Shown here piece after piece: positions 34,563 to 43,239 of a stretch of DNA of 64,000 bases (the first letter of the stretch is position 1; each line of letters opens with the position of its first letter). This stretch comes from CBDDLD01 sp965250025 (GTDB lineage Bacteria > Bacteroidota > Bacteroidia > Flavobacteriales > Flavobacteriaceae): contig OZ252283.1 in NCBI GenBank assembly GCA_965250025.1, positions 930,001 to 994,000 of the forward strand. Direction: 5' to 3'. Below the pieces are notes generated by a model. The model ran no database searches. It saw only the letters and a list, made by a program, of their open reading frames with translations, and was not told the DNA's origin. A program made the position numbers and the translations under genes.

Positions 34563-35363
34563 ATGACAGCACACGAAATAGATTACCGCATTTATGGCGA
34601 AGAAATGCAATATGTAGAAATAGAACTAGACCCTCAGGAAGGTGTTATAGCCGAATCGGGAAGTTTTATGATGATGGATGATGGTATAAAAATGGAAACT
34701 ATTTTTGGTGACGGTTCTAAAAAGGACCAAGGGTTTTTAGGGAAATTATGGGGTGCCGGAAAACGTATACTAACAGGAGAAAGTTTGTTTATGACTGCAT
34801 TTTATAATGAACTTTCAGGGAAACGTAATGTGTCTTTTGCCTCACCATATCCAGGAAAAATTATACCTGTTGATCTAAGTGAGTTTAGGGGTAAATTCAT
34901 TTGTCAAAAAGACGCATTCTTATGTGCGGCCAAAGGTGTAAGTGTTGGTATAGAATTTTCAAAAAAACTGGGCAGAGGTTTATTTGGTGGCGAAGGCTTT
35001 ATCATGCAAAAACTCGAAGGTGATGGTATGGCATTTATACATGCAGGAGGGACCATGGCCGAAAAGACGCTACAGCCCGGTGAGACTTTGAGGGTAGATA
35101 CAGGGTGTATTGTAGGATTTACTCAGGATGTCAATTATGATATAGAATTTGTAGGAGGTATTAAGAACAGTATTTTTGGTGGCGAAGGTTTGTTCTTTGC
35201 AAAACTTCAAGGTCCGGGAAAAGTGTACATACAATCGTTACCATTCAGCAGGCTGGCTGGTCGTGTTTTAGCTTCGGCACCAAGAGGTGGAGGAAAGGAT
35301 AAAGGCGAAGGCAGTATACTTGGTGGCATAGGTGATCTGATAGGTGGAGACAATAATTTTTAG
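34563..35363 (+). CDS. AIM24-family (TIGR00266) protein
   Basis: 266 residues, cytosolic by lack of a signal. The family is marked by glycine-rich beta-strand repeats such as GLFGGEGFIMQKLEGDG and SIFGGEGLFFAKLQGPG and by the N-terminal ELDPQEGVIAESGSFMMMDD. The N-terminus recalls mitochondrial AIM24 proteins, and the C-terminus is Gly-rich (PRGGGKDKGEG). The biological role in bacteria is not established. Confidence 0.88.
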   Translation: MTAHEIDYRIYGEEMQYVEIELDPQEGVIAESGSFMMMDDGIKMETIFGDGSKKDQGFLGKLWGAGKRILTGESLFMTAFYNELSGKRNVSFASPYPGKIIPVDLSEFRGKFICQKDAFLCAAKGVSVGIEFSKKLGRGLFGGEGFIMQKLEGDGMAFIHAGGTMAEKTLQPGETLRVDTGCIVGFTQDVNYDIEFVGGIKNSIFGGEGLFFAKLQGPGKVYIQSLPFSRLAGRVLASAPRGGGKDKGEGSILGGIGDLIGGDNNF

Positions 35364-35506
35364 ATCAAAAATTAACATAATAAGCTGTTAAACTTTTAAC
35401 CAATTGTCCTGAGACATTGTATTTTTTCCTATCTTGGAAGAACAATAAATACAACAGCCTATAAAAAAATCTACGTTTTCGTTTAAACTTAAATCTAAAA
35501 CAAACT

Positions 35507-35704
35507 ATGGCGAGAGCAATGTTTGAGTACACTAAAACTGTACTAAGCAAGGTGAGTTTTGATGCCACATTATTCTGTAAAGAGGTTCAGAAAGCAGTAA
35601 AGCGTTTATTGCCACACGAGCTTAATGAACTTGAGATATTTATTAAGAATTTAATACTTCAAAACCCCGAATTAAATCAATGTTTAATTTATTTAAAAGC
35701 ATAA
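35507..35704 (+). CDS. Small conserved hypothetical protein
   Basis: 65 residues, basic and helical: MARAMFEYTKTVLSKVSFD, then KEVQKAVKRLLPHELNELEI. Short proteins with this type of start occur near each other in many Flavobacteriaceae genomes, as far as I recall, but no role is known. A strong terminator follows at once, so it is a monocistronic unit. Confidence 0.7.
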   Translation: MARAMFEYTKTVLSKVSFDATLFCKEVQKAVKRLLPHELNELEIFIKNLILQNPELNQCLIYLKA

Positions 35705-35732
35705 AAAAAAGCGACCTGTGGTCGCTTTTTTT
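35703..35732 (+). terminator. Terminator after the 65-residue gene
   Basis: AAAAAAAAGCGACC/GGTCGCTTTTTTTT stem with a 3-nt loop; strong and close to symmetric. Confidence 0.88.
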
Positions 35733-35743
35733 AATTTCTGAAT

Positions 35744-35751
35744 TATCTTTG
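35744..35751 (+). promoter_or_regulatory. -7 box of the copper-related operon
   Basis: TATCTTTG fits TAnnTTTG. Transcription would begin near 35758, 12 nt before the CTG start proposed at 35770, supporting that start over the TTG at 35842. Confidence 0.5.
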
Positions 35752-35769
35752 CAGAAATTAAGTTGATCT

Positions 35770-36156
35770 CTGAAAAAGTTTATTGTTTATATATTACTTT
35801 TTGCCTTTTCATTAAGACCTGCATACTACATTGGTAACGTATTGTACTATCAGCTCAATATCGATTACATCATTGAAACCTATTGTGTAAATAAAGCCAA
35901 ACCAGAATTACAATGTAATGGGAAATGTCATCTGGCAAAACAATTGCAGTTGGCTGACAATACCGATGATGATAATAATCCGAATCCGGTACTCAATGTC
36001 GTCTACGAGGCCTTTTACCCTTTGTACTTTCAAGAAAGAATTAACACCACCATATCTTCTTACGTTTTAGAATTAAAGCAACACCGGTGGTTTTATAATT
36101 CTATGATAAAGTTTCAGTTAAGTTACGATAGTTTTGAACCTCCCGAGGTTGCTTAA
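35770..36156 (+). CDS. Small exported protein with CNGKCH motif (likely CTG start)
   Basis: About 128 residues if read from CTG at 35770. The only ordinary-looking start, TTG at 35842, would remove a clean hydrophobic N-terminus (KKFIVYILLFAFSLRP), and an in-frame stop lies just upstream at 35764. The mature part holds ETYCVNKAKPELQCNGKCH, a Cys-rich, probably metal-binding segment typical of small Flavobacteriaceae proteins that sit with copper genes. Similar proteins start with an ATG in relatives as far as I recall. It is the first gene of the MbnP/MbnH-type operon. Confidence 0.7.
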   Translation: MKKFIVYILLFAFSLRPAYYIGNVLYYQLNIDYIIETYCVNKAKPELQCNGKCHLAKQLQLADNTDDDNNPNPVLNVVYEAFYPLYFQERINTTISSYVLELKQHRWFYNSMIKFQLSYDSFEPPEVA

Positions 36157-36232
36157 TTCTTTTTCAGAGGTCGTATATAGACCTTAAATACAACAAAACT
36201 ATTTACAAACTACTCATTTTAAATGTATAGAA

Positions 36233-37267
36233 ATGAAACAATATATCTATGCCATATGTTTTATGGCATCAGCTGTCCTATGGGCACAAAATAATGACGA
36301 AGAAATTAATAAATGGTCAGGAAGCAGACCGGATGGTCACGCTCCAATATCCGTGATGGGAGATCATACTCATGGCAAAGGGGAATGGATGTTCTCTTAC
36401 CGTTATATGTACATGAATATGGAAGATCTGAAGCGCGGTAATAATGACGAAGAATCTGCCAATGTATTGCTTCCTAATGGTGGTAATTATATGGTGACAC
36501 CAACCAGTATGCCAATGAATATGCACATGTTGGGGGCTATGTATGCGCCTTCGGATAGAATTACATTAATGCTTATGGCAAATTATATCAGCATGGAAAT
36601 GGATCACCTTACCGGCATGGGAGGTATGTTTACAACTGAAGCTTCTGGTTTTGGTGATATGCAATTGGCATTCATGTATAAGTTTTTTAATAAGAAACGT
36701 CAACAATTACACGGTCAGGTTGGTTTTTCAATACCAACTGGTTCTATAGAAATAGAAGACGTAACACCGGCTTCTAATGGTATGGATGTAATATTACCTT
36801 ATCCTATGCAAATAGGTAGTGGTACTTTCGATCCGGTTCTGGCATTAACATATCTTGTTCAAGGGAATCAGGTGTCTTTCGGCTCTCAGTTAAGAACAGT
36901 ATTAAGATTTGGTGAAAATAGTAATGATTATCGTTTAGGAAACCGCTACAGTTTAAACAATTGGTTTGCTGTAAAAACTACCGATTGGCTGAGTTTTTCA
37001 GTAAGGCTTGAAGGTTTGGTGGTAAGTGAAATAGAAGGTGCTAACCCTGAACTAAATCCTAATATGGTCATTACTGCCGATACCAATAACTCAGGCGGTA
37101 CTTTCATCAATTCAGGCATTGGATTTAATCTATATGTGCCCAAAGGGAGCTTGAAGAACTTTAGATTCGGTTTTGAGTTTGCAACACCTTTACTTCAGGA
37201 CGTAAATGGTGTACAGCTAAAAACTAAAGAAACCATTACAGCTGGGATACAATATGCATTTAAATAA
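36233..37267 (+). CDS. Met-rich outer-membrane beta-barrel protein
   Basis: 344 residues with a signal peptide (cleavage near LWAQ). It has an alternating beta-barrel pattern, a histidine-containing early segment (GDHTHGKGEW) and an unusual methionine cluster in the first 150 residues (MYMNMEDLKRG, TSMPMNMHMLGAMY, LMLMANYISMEMDHLTGMGG), a composition that suits binding of Cu(I). It belongs to the transporter-like outer-membrane proteins that accompany MbnP/MbnH genes. Copper transport is inferred from composition and neighbours. Confidence 0.75.
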   Translation: MKQYIYAICFMASAVLWAQNNDEEINKWSGSRPDGHAPISVMGDHTHGKGEWMFSYRYMYMNMEDLKRGNNDEESANVLLPNGGNYMVTPTSMPMNMHMLGAMYAPSDRITLMLMANYISMEMDHLTGMGGMFTTEASGFGDMQLAFMYKFFNKKRQQLHGQVGFSIPTGSIEIEDVTPASNGMDVILPYPMQIGSGTFDPVLALTYLVQGNQVSFGSQLRTVLRFGENSNDYRLGNRYSLNNWFAVKTTDWLSFSVRLEGLVVSEIEGANPELNPNMVITADTNNSGGTFINSGIGFNLYVPKGSLKNFRFGFEFATPLLQDVNGVQLKTKETITAGIQYAFK

Positions 37268-37296
37268 AAATCAAAAAACATTAAAATTTACATAAA

Positions 37297-38097
37297 ATGA
37301 AATTATTAAAATATACACTTGCGCTATTGGTATGCGCATTAATTACTAGTTGTTCGTCTGATGACGATAACAATACAGAAGATTTAACAGGACAAAAAGG
37401 CGATGTTGTACTAAAATTTGATAATGCTGTTGGTGGTGAAGATTTTATTTTTGGTACTGTATACAACAAGTCCAATGGTGAATCGTATAAACTAAGTACC
37501 TTGAAATACATTGTTAGTAATGTTAGATTAAAAGATAATAACGGTGTTGTATATACCTATCCTACTACAGATAACACGTTTATAATTAACGAAGAGGACG
37601 GAAATAATGCTGGTGAAATATGGGTAGTATTACAAGATGTTGATGCTGCTAATTATACTGAGATTACTTTTGGTATTGGTATAGATCAAGATCGTTTTGC
37701 TTTGGGCGCTGAAGGTCAAGGCGACTTTTTAGATTTAGCAACGGATGAAGGTATGATGTGGAGCTGGGCAACAGGTTATAAGTTTGTTAGGTTTGATGGC
37801 ACATTTTCAACACCTACAGCTACCGATGAGCCTCTAAATATTCATATGGGGAGTGTAGGTACTTCATTAGATAATTATAAAGAAGTTACCTTGGATTTTC
37901 CTAATACAGTATTAGTAAGAGAAAATAAAGCACCCGAAGTGCATATAGTGGCAGATTTAGCAAAAGTTTTTGATGGTGCTACATCAGTAAATTTTGCAGA
38001 TGGTTATGATCAGGTTCATACTAATGAAGCAACGACCCAGATTATTGCAACTAACATTCAGACCATGTTTGAAGTTCATCATGTCCATAATGATTAA
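37297..38097 (+). CDS. MbnP-family copper-binding lipoprotein
   Basis: 266 residues. A lipoprotein signal has its lipobox at LITSC (Cys19) and a DDDD-type spacer after it. The family signature MMWSWATGYKFVRFDG is near residues 150-165. In characterised MbnP proteins a tryptophan is oxidised to kynurenine by the partner MbnH, creating a copper site. Trp residues in this region and in GEIWVVLQD are candidates, though I cannot identify which. Position next to a MbnH-like gene supports the assignment. Confidence 0.85.
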   Translation: MKLLKYTLALLVCALITSCSSDDDNNTEDLTGQKGDVVLKFDNAVGGEDFIFGTVYNKSNGESYKLSTLKYIVSNVRLKDNNGVVYTYPTTDNTFIINEEDGNNAGEIWVVLQDVDAANYTEITFGIGIDQDRFALGAEGQGDFLDLATDEGMMWSWATGYKFVRFDGTFSTPTATDEPLNIHMGSVGTSLDNYKEVTLDFPNTVLVRENKAPEVHIVADLAKVFDGATSVNFADGYDQVHTNEATTQIIATNIQTMFEVHHVHND

Positions 38098-38105
38098 TTA
38101 ATGTA

Positions 38106-38190
38106 AGTGGCTGTTTAAAAAGTAATTGAATAGTATTATAAAAGCTTTAAAACACTTTTGTTGCTGACGGTTACGTTTAAACAGCCGCTT
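38106..38190. repeat. Long hairpin within the MbnP-MbnH intergenic gap
   Basis: AGTGGCTGTTTAAA at 38106-38119 pairs with TTTAAACAGCCGCT at 38176-38189 (13 pairs plus one wobble). It lies in the 103-bp gap between the MbnP and MbnH genes and lacks a T-run, so it may mark mRNA processing or be a small inserted palindrome. Confidence 0.6.
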
Positions 38191-38200
38191 CATAACCAGT

Positions 38201-39253
38201 ATGGATATGAAAAGAGTAGTATACACGGTATTATTTACTATAGTATTGTTCTCTTGTTCAAAGGATTCAATAGTAGCTAAATATGAGCCCGTATTAATAG
38301 ATGTGGAAGTACCGACAAACTTTCCTGATATGGTATATAATCAGGAAAACAATCCGGTAACAGAGGCTGGCTTTGATTTAGGTAAAAAATTATTCTACGA
38401 AGGCAAGTTGTCTTCAAATAACTCAATTGCTTGTGCATTTTGCCATGAGCAAGCATTTGCTTTTACACACCATGGGCATAACCTTAGCCATGGTGTTGAT
38501 GGTGCTATTGGGAGAAGAAATTCGCAACCTATTCAAAATTTAGCATTTCAAACCTCCTTCATGTGGGATGGTGCTGCTTCTCATTTAGATTTTCAGCCCA
38601 TTATACCTTTAACCAGTGAGGTAGAGATGAATGAAACTATTGAGAATGTAGTTGCTAAACTACAGGTTGATCCGTATTATCAGGATCAATTCTTGCGCGC
38701 TTTTGAAGATGGTGAAATAAATACTGAAAACATTTTAAAAGCATTGTCACAGTTTATGGTGAGCATGATTTCATCGAATTCCAAATACGATAAGTATGTT
38801 AGAAATGAAGGTAATGTTACATTATCTCAAATAGAACAAGATGGCTTAACAGCTTTCCAAAGTAAATGTGCCTCTTGCCATGCCACAGATTTATTTACTG
38901 ATCATAGTTTTAGAAATAACGGCTTGCCAATACATCCACAGTTGAATGATAAAGGGCGTTATGATGTCCTAGAGAACCCTAATGATTTGTATAAGTTCAA
39001 AGTACCCAGTCTTCGTAATGTAGAAGTAAGCTTTCCTTATATGCATGATGGTAGGTTTACGACACTAGAGGCTGTACTAAATTTTTACGACTCGGGAATG
39101 GTTGATAATGGAAATGTAGATGAAGCGTTTTTAAGGGAGGATGGCACTTTCGGAATTTCACTTACAGGTTACGAAAAAGAAAGCATAATTGCTTTTTTGA
39201 AGACTTTAACTGATAATGAATTTTTAGAAGATGAACGCTTTTCAGAATTTTAA
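38201..39253 (+). CDS. MbnH-type di-haem cytochrome c peroxidase homologue
   Basis: 350 residues. A lipoprotein signal has its lipobox at LFSC (Cys19). Two haem c motifs, CAFCHE near residue 82 and CASCHA near 225, identify a di-haem CcpA/MauG-like protein. Other landmarks are GRRNSQPIQNLAF and FPYMHDGRFTTLEAVL near the C-terminus. MauG-like MbnH proteins generate a bis-Fe(IV) state and oxidise a tryptophan on MbnP. Its partner sits directly upstream. It is followed, with a 23-nt overlap, by an outer-membrane protein gene. Peroxidase activity is not excluded. Confidence 0.87.
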   Translation: MDMKRVVYTVLFTIVLFSCSKDSIVAKYEPVLIDVEVPTNFPDMVYNQENNPVTEAGFDLGKKLFYEGKLSSNNSIACAFCHEQAFAFTHHGHNLSHGVDGAIGRRNSQPIQNLAFQTSFMWDGAASHLDFQPIIPLTSEVEMNETIENVVAKLQVDPYYQDQFLRAFEDGEINTENILKALSQFMVSMISSNSKYDKYVRNEGNVTLSQIEQDGLTAFQSKCASCHATDLFTDHSFRNNGLPIHPQLNDKGRYDVLENPNDLYKFKVPSLRNVEVSFPYMHDGRFTTLEAVLNFYDSGMVDNGNVDEAFLREDGTFGISLTGYEKESIIAFLKTLTDNEFLEDERFSEF

Positions 39254-40238
39254 GCAGGTTACAGTTGTATTTGCTTTTTTATTAGTAAATATGATGTTTA
39301 CTTATGCTCATACAACTGACAGTTTATATCATAATCATAGAGGTCGAAATGTATGGTCTTGTGATTTATGTGGATGCTCTACAAATAGTGGGAGTTTAGG
39401 TTTTGGAACACTGAGTAACGCTAATTTTATAGGCTTGCGATACATCTACCAAAACTATGAATCCCGAAATGGAATCTTCGAAAATTCACCAAAAAGTGAA
39501 GAGATTTTTAACACCTATCAGCTTTGGGCACAAGTACCGATAAATGATAGGCTTTATGTTACTGCTAATGTGCCATATCAGGACTTAACAAGAGATTTTC
39601 AAGATCGTAAAGATAACCTCAATGGTCTTGGAGATATAAGTGTTATGGGTTGGTATAGACTGCAGTTTTATAAGCAAAAAACGAAAAAGTCAGATGCCGA
39701 GAATATGGATTATGATCAATCAAGAGAAAAGTCAGGACATTCTTTGCAATTTGGCTTAGGGGTAAAATTACCAACCGGTAAGTTTGAAGAAGCGCTTGCA
39801 GATAATGTAAACCCTGGCTTCCAGGTCGGTACTGGTAGTTTTGATGGCATTTTTTCATTAGGATATAATTATGCCGGGAATACAATAGGCTTGAATACAT
39901 TAATAAGTTATTATTTAAAAGGCGAGAATAAGAATGAATATCAATTTGGTGATCAGTTTAGCTATTCGGTAAATGCATATACCGTGCTATCTGGTAAGAA
40001 AATGAATATTATGCCTTACGTTGGTGTCTCTGGTGATGTTTACGATACTATAAAGCAGTATGGCGAAACGATAAGAGATACAGATGGCAATATTATAAAT
40101 GGAACTTTAGGTACAGAGCTCACTGTTAAGAAGTTTATTTTTGGCGCAAGTTATACACTACCCATATCCCAAAAATTATTTGGCGATAGTGTTACCTCCA
40201 AACAAAGGCTCTCGTTATATGTAAACTATGTATTGTAG
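39231..40238 (+). CDS. Outer-membrane beta-barrel protein with Cys-rich N-terminus
   Basis: 335 residues with a signal peptide ending near YAH. The mature N-terminus has HNHRGRNVWSCDLCGCSTNS, a His/Cys cluster (CDLCGC) that looks metal-binding; the rest alternates hydrophobic and polar residues as in outer-membrane barrels. The start overlaps the MbnH-like gene by 23 nt, so the two are co-translated. It is probably the outer-membrane component of the copper operon. No porin or TonB signature is seen. Confidence 0.75.
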   Translation: MNAFQNFKQVTVVFAFLLVNMMFTYAHTTDSLYHNHRGRNVWSCDLCGCSTNSGSLGFGTLSNANFIGLRYIYQNYESRNGIFENSPKSEEIFNTYQLWAQVPINDRLYVTANVPYQDLTRDFQDRKDNLNGLGDISVMGWYRLQFYKQKTKKSDAENMDYDQSREKSGHSLQFGLGVKLPTGKFEEALADNVNPGFQVGTGSFDGIFSLGYNYAGNTIGLNTLISYYLKGENKNEYQFGDQFSYSVNAYTVLSGKKMNIMPYVGVSGDVYDTIKQYGETIRDTDGNIINGTLGTELTVKKFIFGASYTLPISQKLFGDSVTSKQRLSLYVNYVL

Positions 40239-40246
40239 TAAGTATA

Positions 40247-40273
40247 AAAATCCCTCGAAAGAGGGATTTTTTA
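40247..40273. terminator. Bidirectional terminator, copper operon / oxyR
   Basis: AAAAATCCCTC/GAGGGATTTTT stem with a GAAA loop, with A- and T-runs on both sides. It serves the convergent copper operon and oxyR; the oxyR stop at 40271 lies at its right edge. Confidence 0.85.
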
Positions 40274-41209
40274 TTTTGGTAGAGGACTAATGATTTCTAC
40301 ATTAGAAAAAGCGATTGCACCTCTTATGATTCCAGATATCACATTATGTAGAGCATCTATAATCTGCATTTTTAATTCACTTTTATGGTATATAATACTG
40401 ACTTCTCTTGCCGGAGAAGGTTCTACAAAATGATGCAGATTGTCACTCATATTGCCCTTTACATCCAGAGTGTGCATGTACGGTAATAGGGTCATGCCCA
40501 TGCCTTCGTCAGATAGTTTTATAAGGGTTTCTATACTACCACTTTCAAGCTGAAAAGAGTCGTCTAAATGGCCTTTAAATGTTTTACACAGATTGATAAC
40601 ACCATCTCTGAAACAATGACCATCTTCTAAAAGTAGCATATCGTTAATCTCCAGATCGGAAACTTCAATCTTACGTTTGTTTTTAAGTCTATGGTTATTA
40701 GGTATATAAGCAACAAAAGGTTCGTAATACAAGACACGTTCTTTTATATTGTCACTTTCCAGAGGCGTGGCTGCTATAGCAGCATCCAGATGGCCATCAT
40801 TAATTCGGGTAATGATTTCTTCGGTAGTCAGCTCTTCTATTTTTAGCTTTACTTTTGGGTACTTCTTGATGAAATTCTTTAAGAACATCGGCAATAGGGT
40901 AGGCATTATGGTTGGAATGATCCCTAATCTGAATTCACCACCAATAAACCCTTTTTGCTGATCTACAATATCCTGTATACGATCGGCTTCATTAACTATA
41001 TTCCTTGCTTGTTGTACTATTTTTCGCCCTACATCTGTAAGCTCTATGGGCTTTTTACTTCTATCAAAAATCAGAATGTCCAGTTCGTCTTCTAATTTTT
41101 GTATTTGTGTACTTAATGTGGGTTGTGTTACAAAACACTTTTCAGCAGCTTTAGTAAAATTTTTGTGCTCAGCAATAGCTAAAGTATATTGTAATTGAGT
41201 AATTGTCAT
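40271..41209 (-). CDS. oxyR: OxyR, hydrogen-peroxide-responsive LysR-type regulator
   Basis: 312 residues: an N-terminal LysR helix-turn-helix (NFTKAAEKCFVTQPTLSTQI, about 17-36) and a substrate-like domain. The redox cysteines of OxyR are visible in GHCFRD (Cys near 199) and NLCKTF (Cys near 208), spaced as in the E. coli protein. It senses H2O2 by forming an intramolecular disulfide and activates antioxidant genes. It is divergent from dps, a classical target. Confidence 0.93.
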   Translation of the reverse strand: MTITQLQYTLAIAEHKNFTKAAEKCFVTQPTLSTQIQKLEDELDILIFDRSKKPIELTDVGRKIVQQARNIVNEADRIQDIVDQQKGFIGGEFRLGIIPTIMPTLLPMFLKNFIKKYPKVKLKIEELTTEEIITRINDGHLDAAIAATPLESDNIKERVLYYEPFVAYIPNNHRLKNKRKIEVSDLEINDMLLLEDGHCFRDGVINLCKTFKGHLDDSFQLESGSIETLIKLSDEGMGMTLLPYMHTLDVKGNMSDNLHHFVEPSPAREVSIIYHKSELKMQIIDALHNVISGIIRGAIAFSNVEIISPLPK

Positions 41210-41281
41210 GTGTATAAATTTAGGCTATAAAAATATAAAAACTATTTATAAAATCTATAGTAATTTTTGTGTAATACGCTA

Positions 41282-41289
41282 TAATTTTG
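41282..41289 (+). promoter_or_regulatory. -7 box of dps
   Basis: TAATTTTG fits TAnnTTTG, 22 nt before the dps ATG. The 100-bp intergenic region has several CTAT/ATAG words, as expected near OxyR sites, but no full site can be defined. Confidence 0.4.
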
Positions 41290-41310
41290 AATAACTAAAA
41301 ACAACAGCAT

Positions 41311-41790
41311 ATGACACTTAATAGTATTGGTTTAGATACCCAAAAAACAAAAGAATTGGCTCAGGATCTTAATATCTTATTGGCTAATTTTCAGACCTAT
41401 TATCAAAATCTTAGAGGCATCCACTGGAACATTAAAGGGCGTGCTTTTTTTGATCTGCATGTGAAATTTGAAGAACTGTATAATGATGCTAATCTCAAGG
41501 TTGACGAGATTGCAGAACGTATATTAACCTTAGGAGCAACACCGCTACATACCTTTGAAGATTATAAGAACAATGCAAAAGTACCAGTCGGAAAAAATGT
41601 ATCACTAGATGAGAAGGCCGTACAATTAATTGTAGACTCTTTGACCGAATTGTTACGCATTGAGCGTAACATATTAAATAAGTCTGATGAATTAAACGAT
41701 GAAGGCACAAATGCCATGATGAGCGATTTTATTACGCAACAGGAAAAAACCGTTTGGATGATGAAAGCTTGGTTAGGTGAGACCGTATAG
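41311..41790 (+). CDS. dps: Dps-family ferritin-like DNA-protection protein
   Basis: 159 residues, the usual length of the starvation-inducible ferritin-like family. The ferroxidase signature is visible: HWNIKGRAFFDLHVKFEELY (about 37-56), then DEIAERILTLG. The protein forms a dodecamer that oxidises and stores iron and shields DNA from oxidative damage. It is divergent from oxyR and ends at a strong terminator. Confidence 0.95.
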   Translation: MTLNSIGLDTQKTKELAQDLNILLANFQTYYQNLRGIHWNIKGRAFFDLHVKFEELYNDANLKVDEIAERILTLGATPLHTFEDYKNNAKVPVGKNVSLDEKAVQLIVDSLTELLRIERNILNKSDELNDEGTNAMMSDFITQQEKTVWMMKAWLGETV

Positions 41791-41812
41791 TAGAATTTAA
41801 GTATGAGCAACT

Positions 41813-41845
41813 AAAAAAGCCTTCAGAATTTCTGAAGGCTTTTTT
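41813..41845 (+). terminator. Terminator after dps
   Basis: AAAAAAGCCTTCAG stem with CTGAAGGCTTTTTT; 14 bp, strong, with T tract. Confidence 0.9.
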
Positions 41846-41909
41846 GTCAACTTAAAACATGTTTTTCATAGTTATGTTATGAAAAAAACTATTAATCTAA
41901 ATCAACCCT

Positions 41910-43106
41910 TTAGTCGTCGCAATCCACAATGTTATTTGGTGTAAATCCAGCGCATAAGGCATAACACTCGTTAGGGAAAGTGATTACTTGATTTCCAGAT
42001 GGGCTTTCGACCATAACGCAAACCGGATCAAATTCATCTGTGCAAGTATCGCAATCATTATTGCCTCCACCATTAGTAGTATCGTCACATTGTACAAAAT
42101 CTTCACTGGTATAACCAAAACACTCCGCAAAGCATGCATTAGGATATACTTCAAAAGTTGTTCCTGATGCTGTATCTACTTCAACACAAACAGGATTGAA
42201 GTCTTCAAAACACTCACAGTCATCACCACCACCATTATTACCGCCGCCATCTGTGTAACAAATTTCAAGAATACCCTCAAATTCTTCTTCGTCTCCTACA
42301 GCAAGTACAGTTCCGGATCCATCATTTAGTGTAATGCTAAACGGATATATAAACTCATAATAGTATGACGTATATAGTGCAATGTCTAACTCTTCCTGAT
42401 TGTTAACAGTAACAGTATCTCCGGCTTCATTAATAAAGCTTAACGGGAAATTGAACTCAAAACATTGTTCAATAGAATCTCCGCCATTATAGTCGTCATC
42501 TTCACAATCGTCAATAAAGTCGTCTTCACTGAACCCTTCACATTCTGCCATACAGGCATTAGGGAAGGTCATTATAAAAGTATCTCCTGCAGCAGTATCT
42601 ACTTCAACACAAACAGGATCATAATCTCCGGGGCAAGTACAATCCGGAGCATCAAAAGCACAATCTTCAATAAGATCAATAAACGCTTCCTCGTCATTAA
42701 TAGTAACGACTTCTATAGCATCAGTATCGTGATTAAAGACTTCCACATTAAAAGGAAATTCAATGCCATTGATGAATAGCTCATCTGTTGAATTAAGAAT
42801 GACATCTATTAAGTCTTCGAAATCATCAACAGCTACTACAGTACCATTATTATATGATAGATTTAAAGGGTAAACAAAATCAAAACAAAAATCAAAAATG
42901 ATGTTTGCATTTGGATTCATTTCCAAGTTTATGGAACCATCAGTATTAAGACCTGTTTTTAATTGTATAAGGCTTTCAGTAATGGAAGGGCTATCTTCTG
43001 TTTGTGCCGCGTCAGCTTGATCTACAGGTTCATCGTTAGTACATGCATATAATACAAATATGCTCAGTAAGAATACTTTGAAAAAATGGAGTTTGAAAAA
43101 TTTCAT
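41910..43106 (-). CDS. Lipoprotein with three Kazal-like repeats
   Basis: 398 residues, very acidic. A lipoprotein signal has its lipobox at LYAC (Cys22). Three Cys-rich segments near residues 155, 295 and 349 share the pattern C-x-C..D/E-Y/F-D/N-P-V-C, then F/Y-P-N-x-C-x-A-x-C and a final C, the spacing of Kazal-type serine-protease inhibitor domains. Between and before them lie paralogous segments such as CFDFVYPLNLSY, CFEFNFPLSF and YEFIYPFSITL. It could block proteases outside the cell, or act only as a scaffold. It is divergent from the sigma/FecR/receptor cascade starting at 43240. Confidence 0.7.
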   Translation of the reverse strand: MKFFKLHFFKVFLLSIFVLYACTNDEPVDQADAAQTEDSPSITESLIQLKTGLNTDGSINLEMNPNANIIFDFCFDFVYPLNLSYNNGTVVAVDDFEDLIDVILNSTDELFINGIEFPFNVEVFNHDTDAIEVVTINDEEAFIDLIEDCAFDAPDCTCPGDYDPVCVEVDTAAGDTFIMTFPNACMAECEGFSEDDFIDDCEDDDYNGGDSIEQCFEFNFPLSFINEAGDTVTVNNQEELDIALYTSYYYEFIYPFSITLNDGSGTVLAVGDEEEFEGILEICYTDGGGNNGGGDDCECFEDFNPVCVEVDTASGTTFEVYPNACFAECFGYTSEDFVQCDDTTNGGGNNDCDTCTDEFDPVCVMVESPSGNQVITFPNECYALCAGFTPNNIVDCDD

Positions 43107-43206
43107 ATCTTTTTTTTAAGTTAGAATACTATTTTTTGGTGATTAATCACAGTTAAGACAACTGCTTCAAAAAATACCCTACCAAATTTTATAATTTTTT
43201 TTTATA

Positions 43207-43214
43207 TAGTTTTG
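43207..43214 (+). promoter_or_regulatory. -7 box of sigma/FecR/receptor operon
   Basis: TAGTTTTG fits TAnnTTTG and lies 26 nt upstream of the sigma factor ATG at 43240. Confidence 0.4.
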
Positions 43215-43239
43215 AAATTGCCTAAGGTGATTCTTAAAT

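Noticed and set aside
41210..41310. Full OxyR operator between oxyR and dps
   Set aside because: CTAT and ATAG words are present but their spacing does not give the four-part OxyR pattern.
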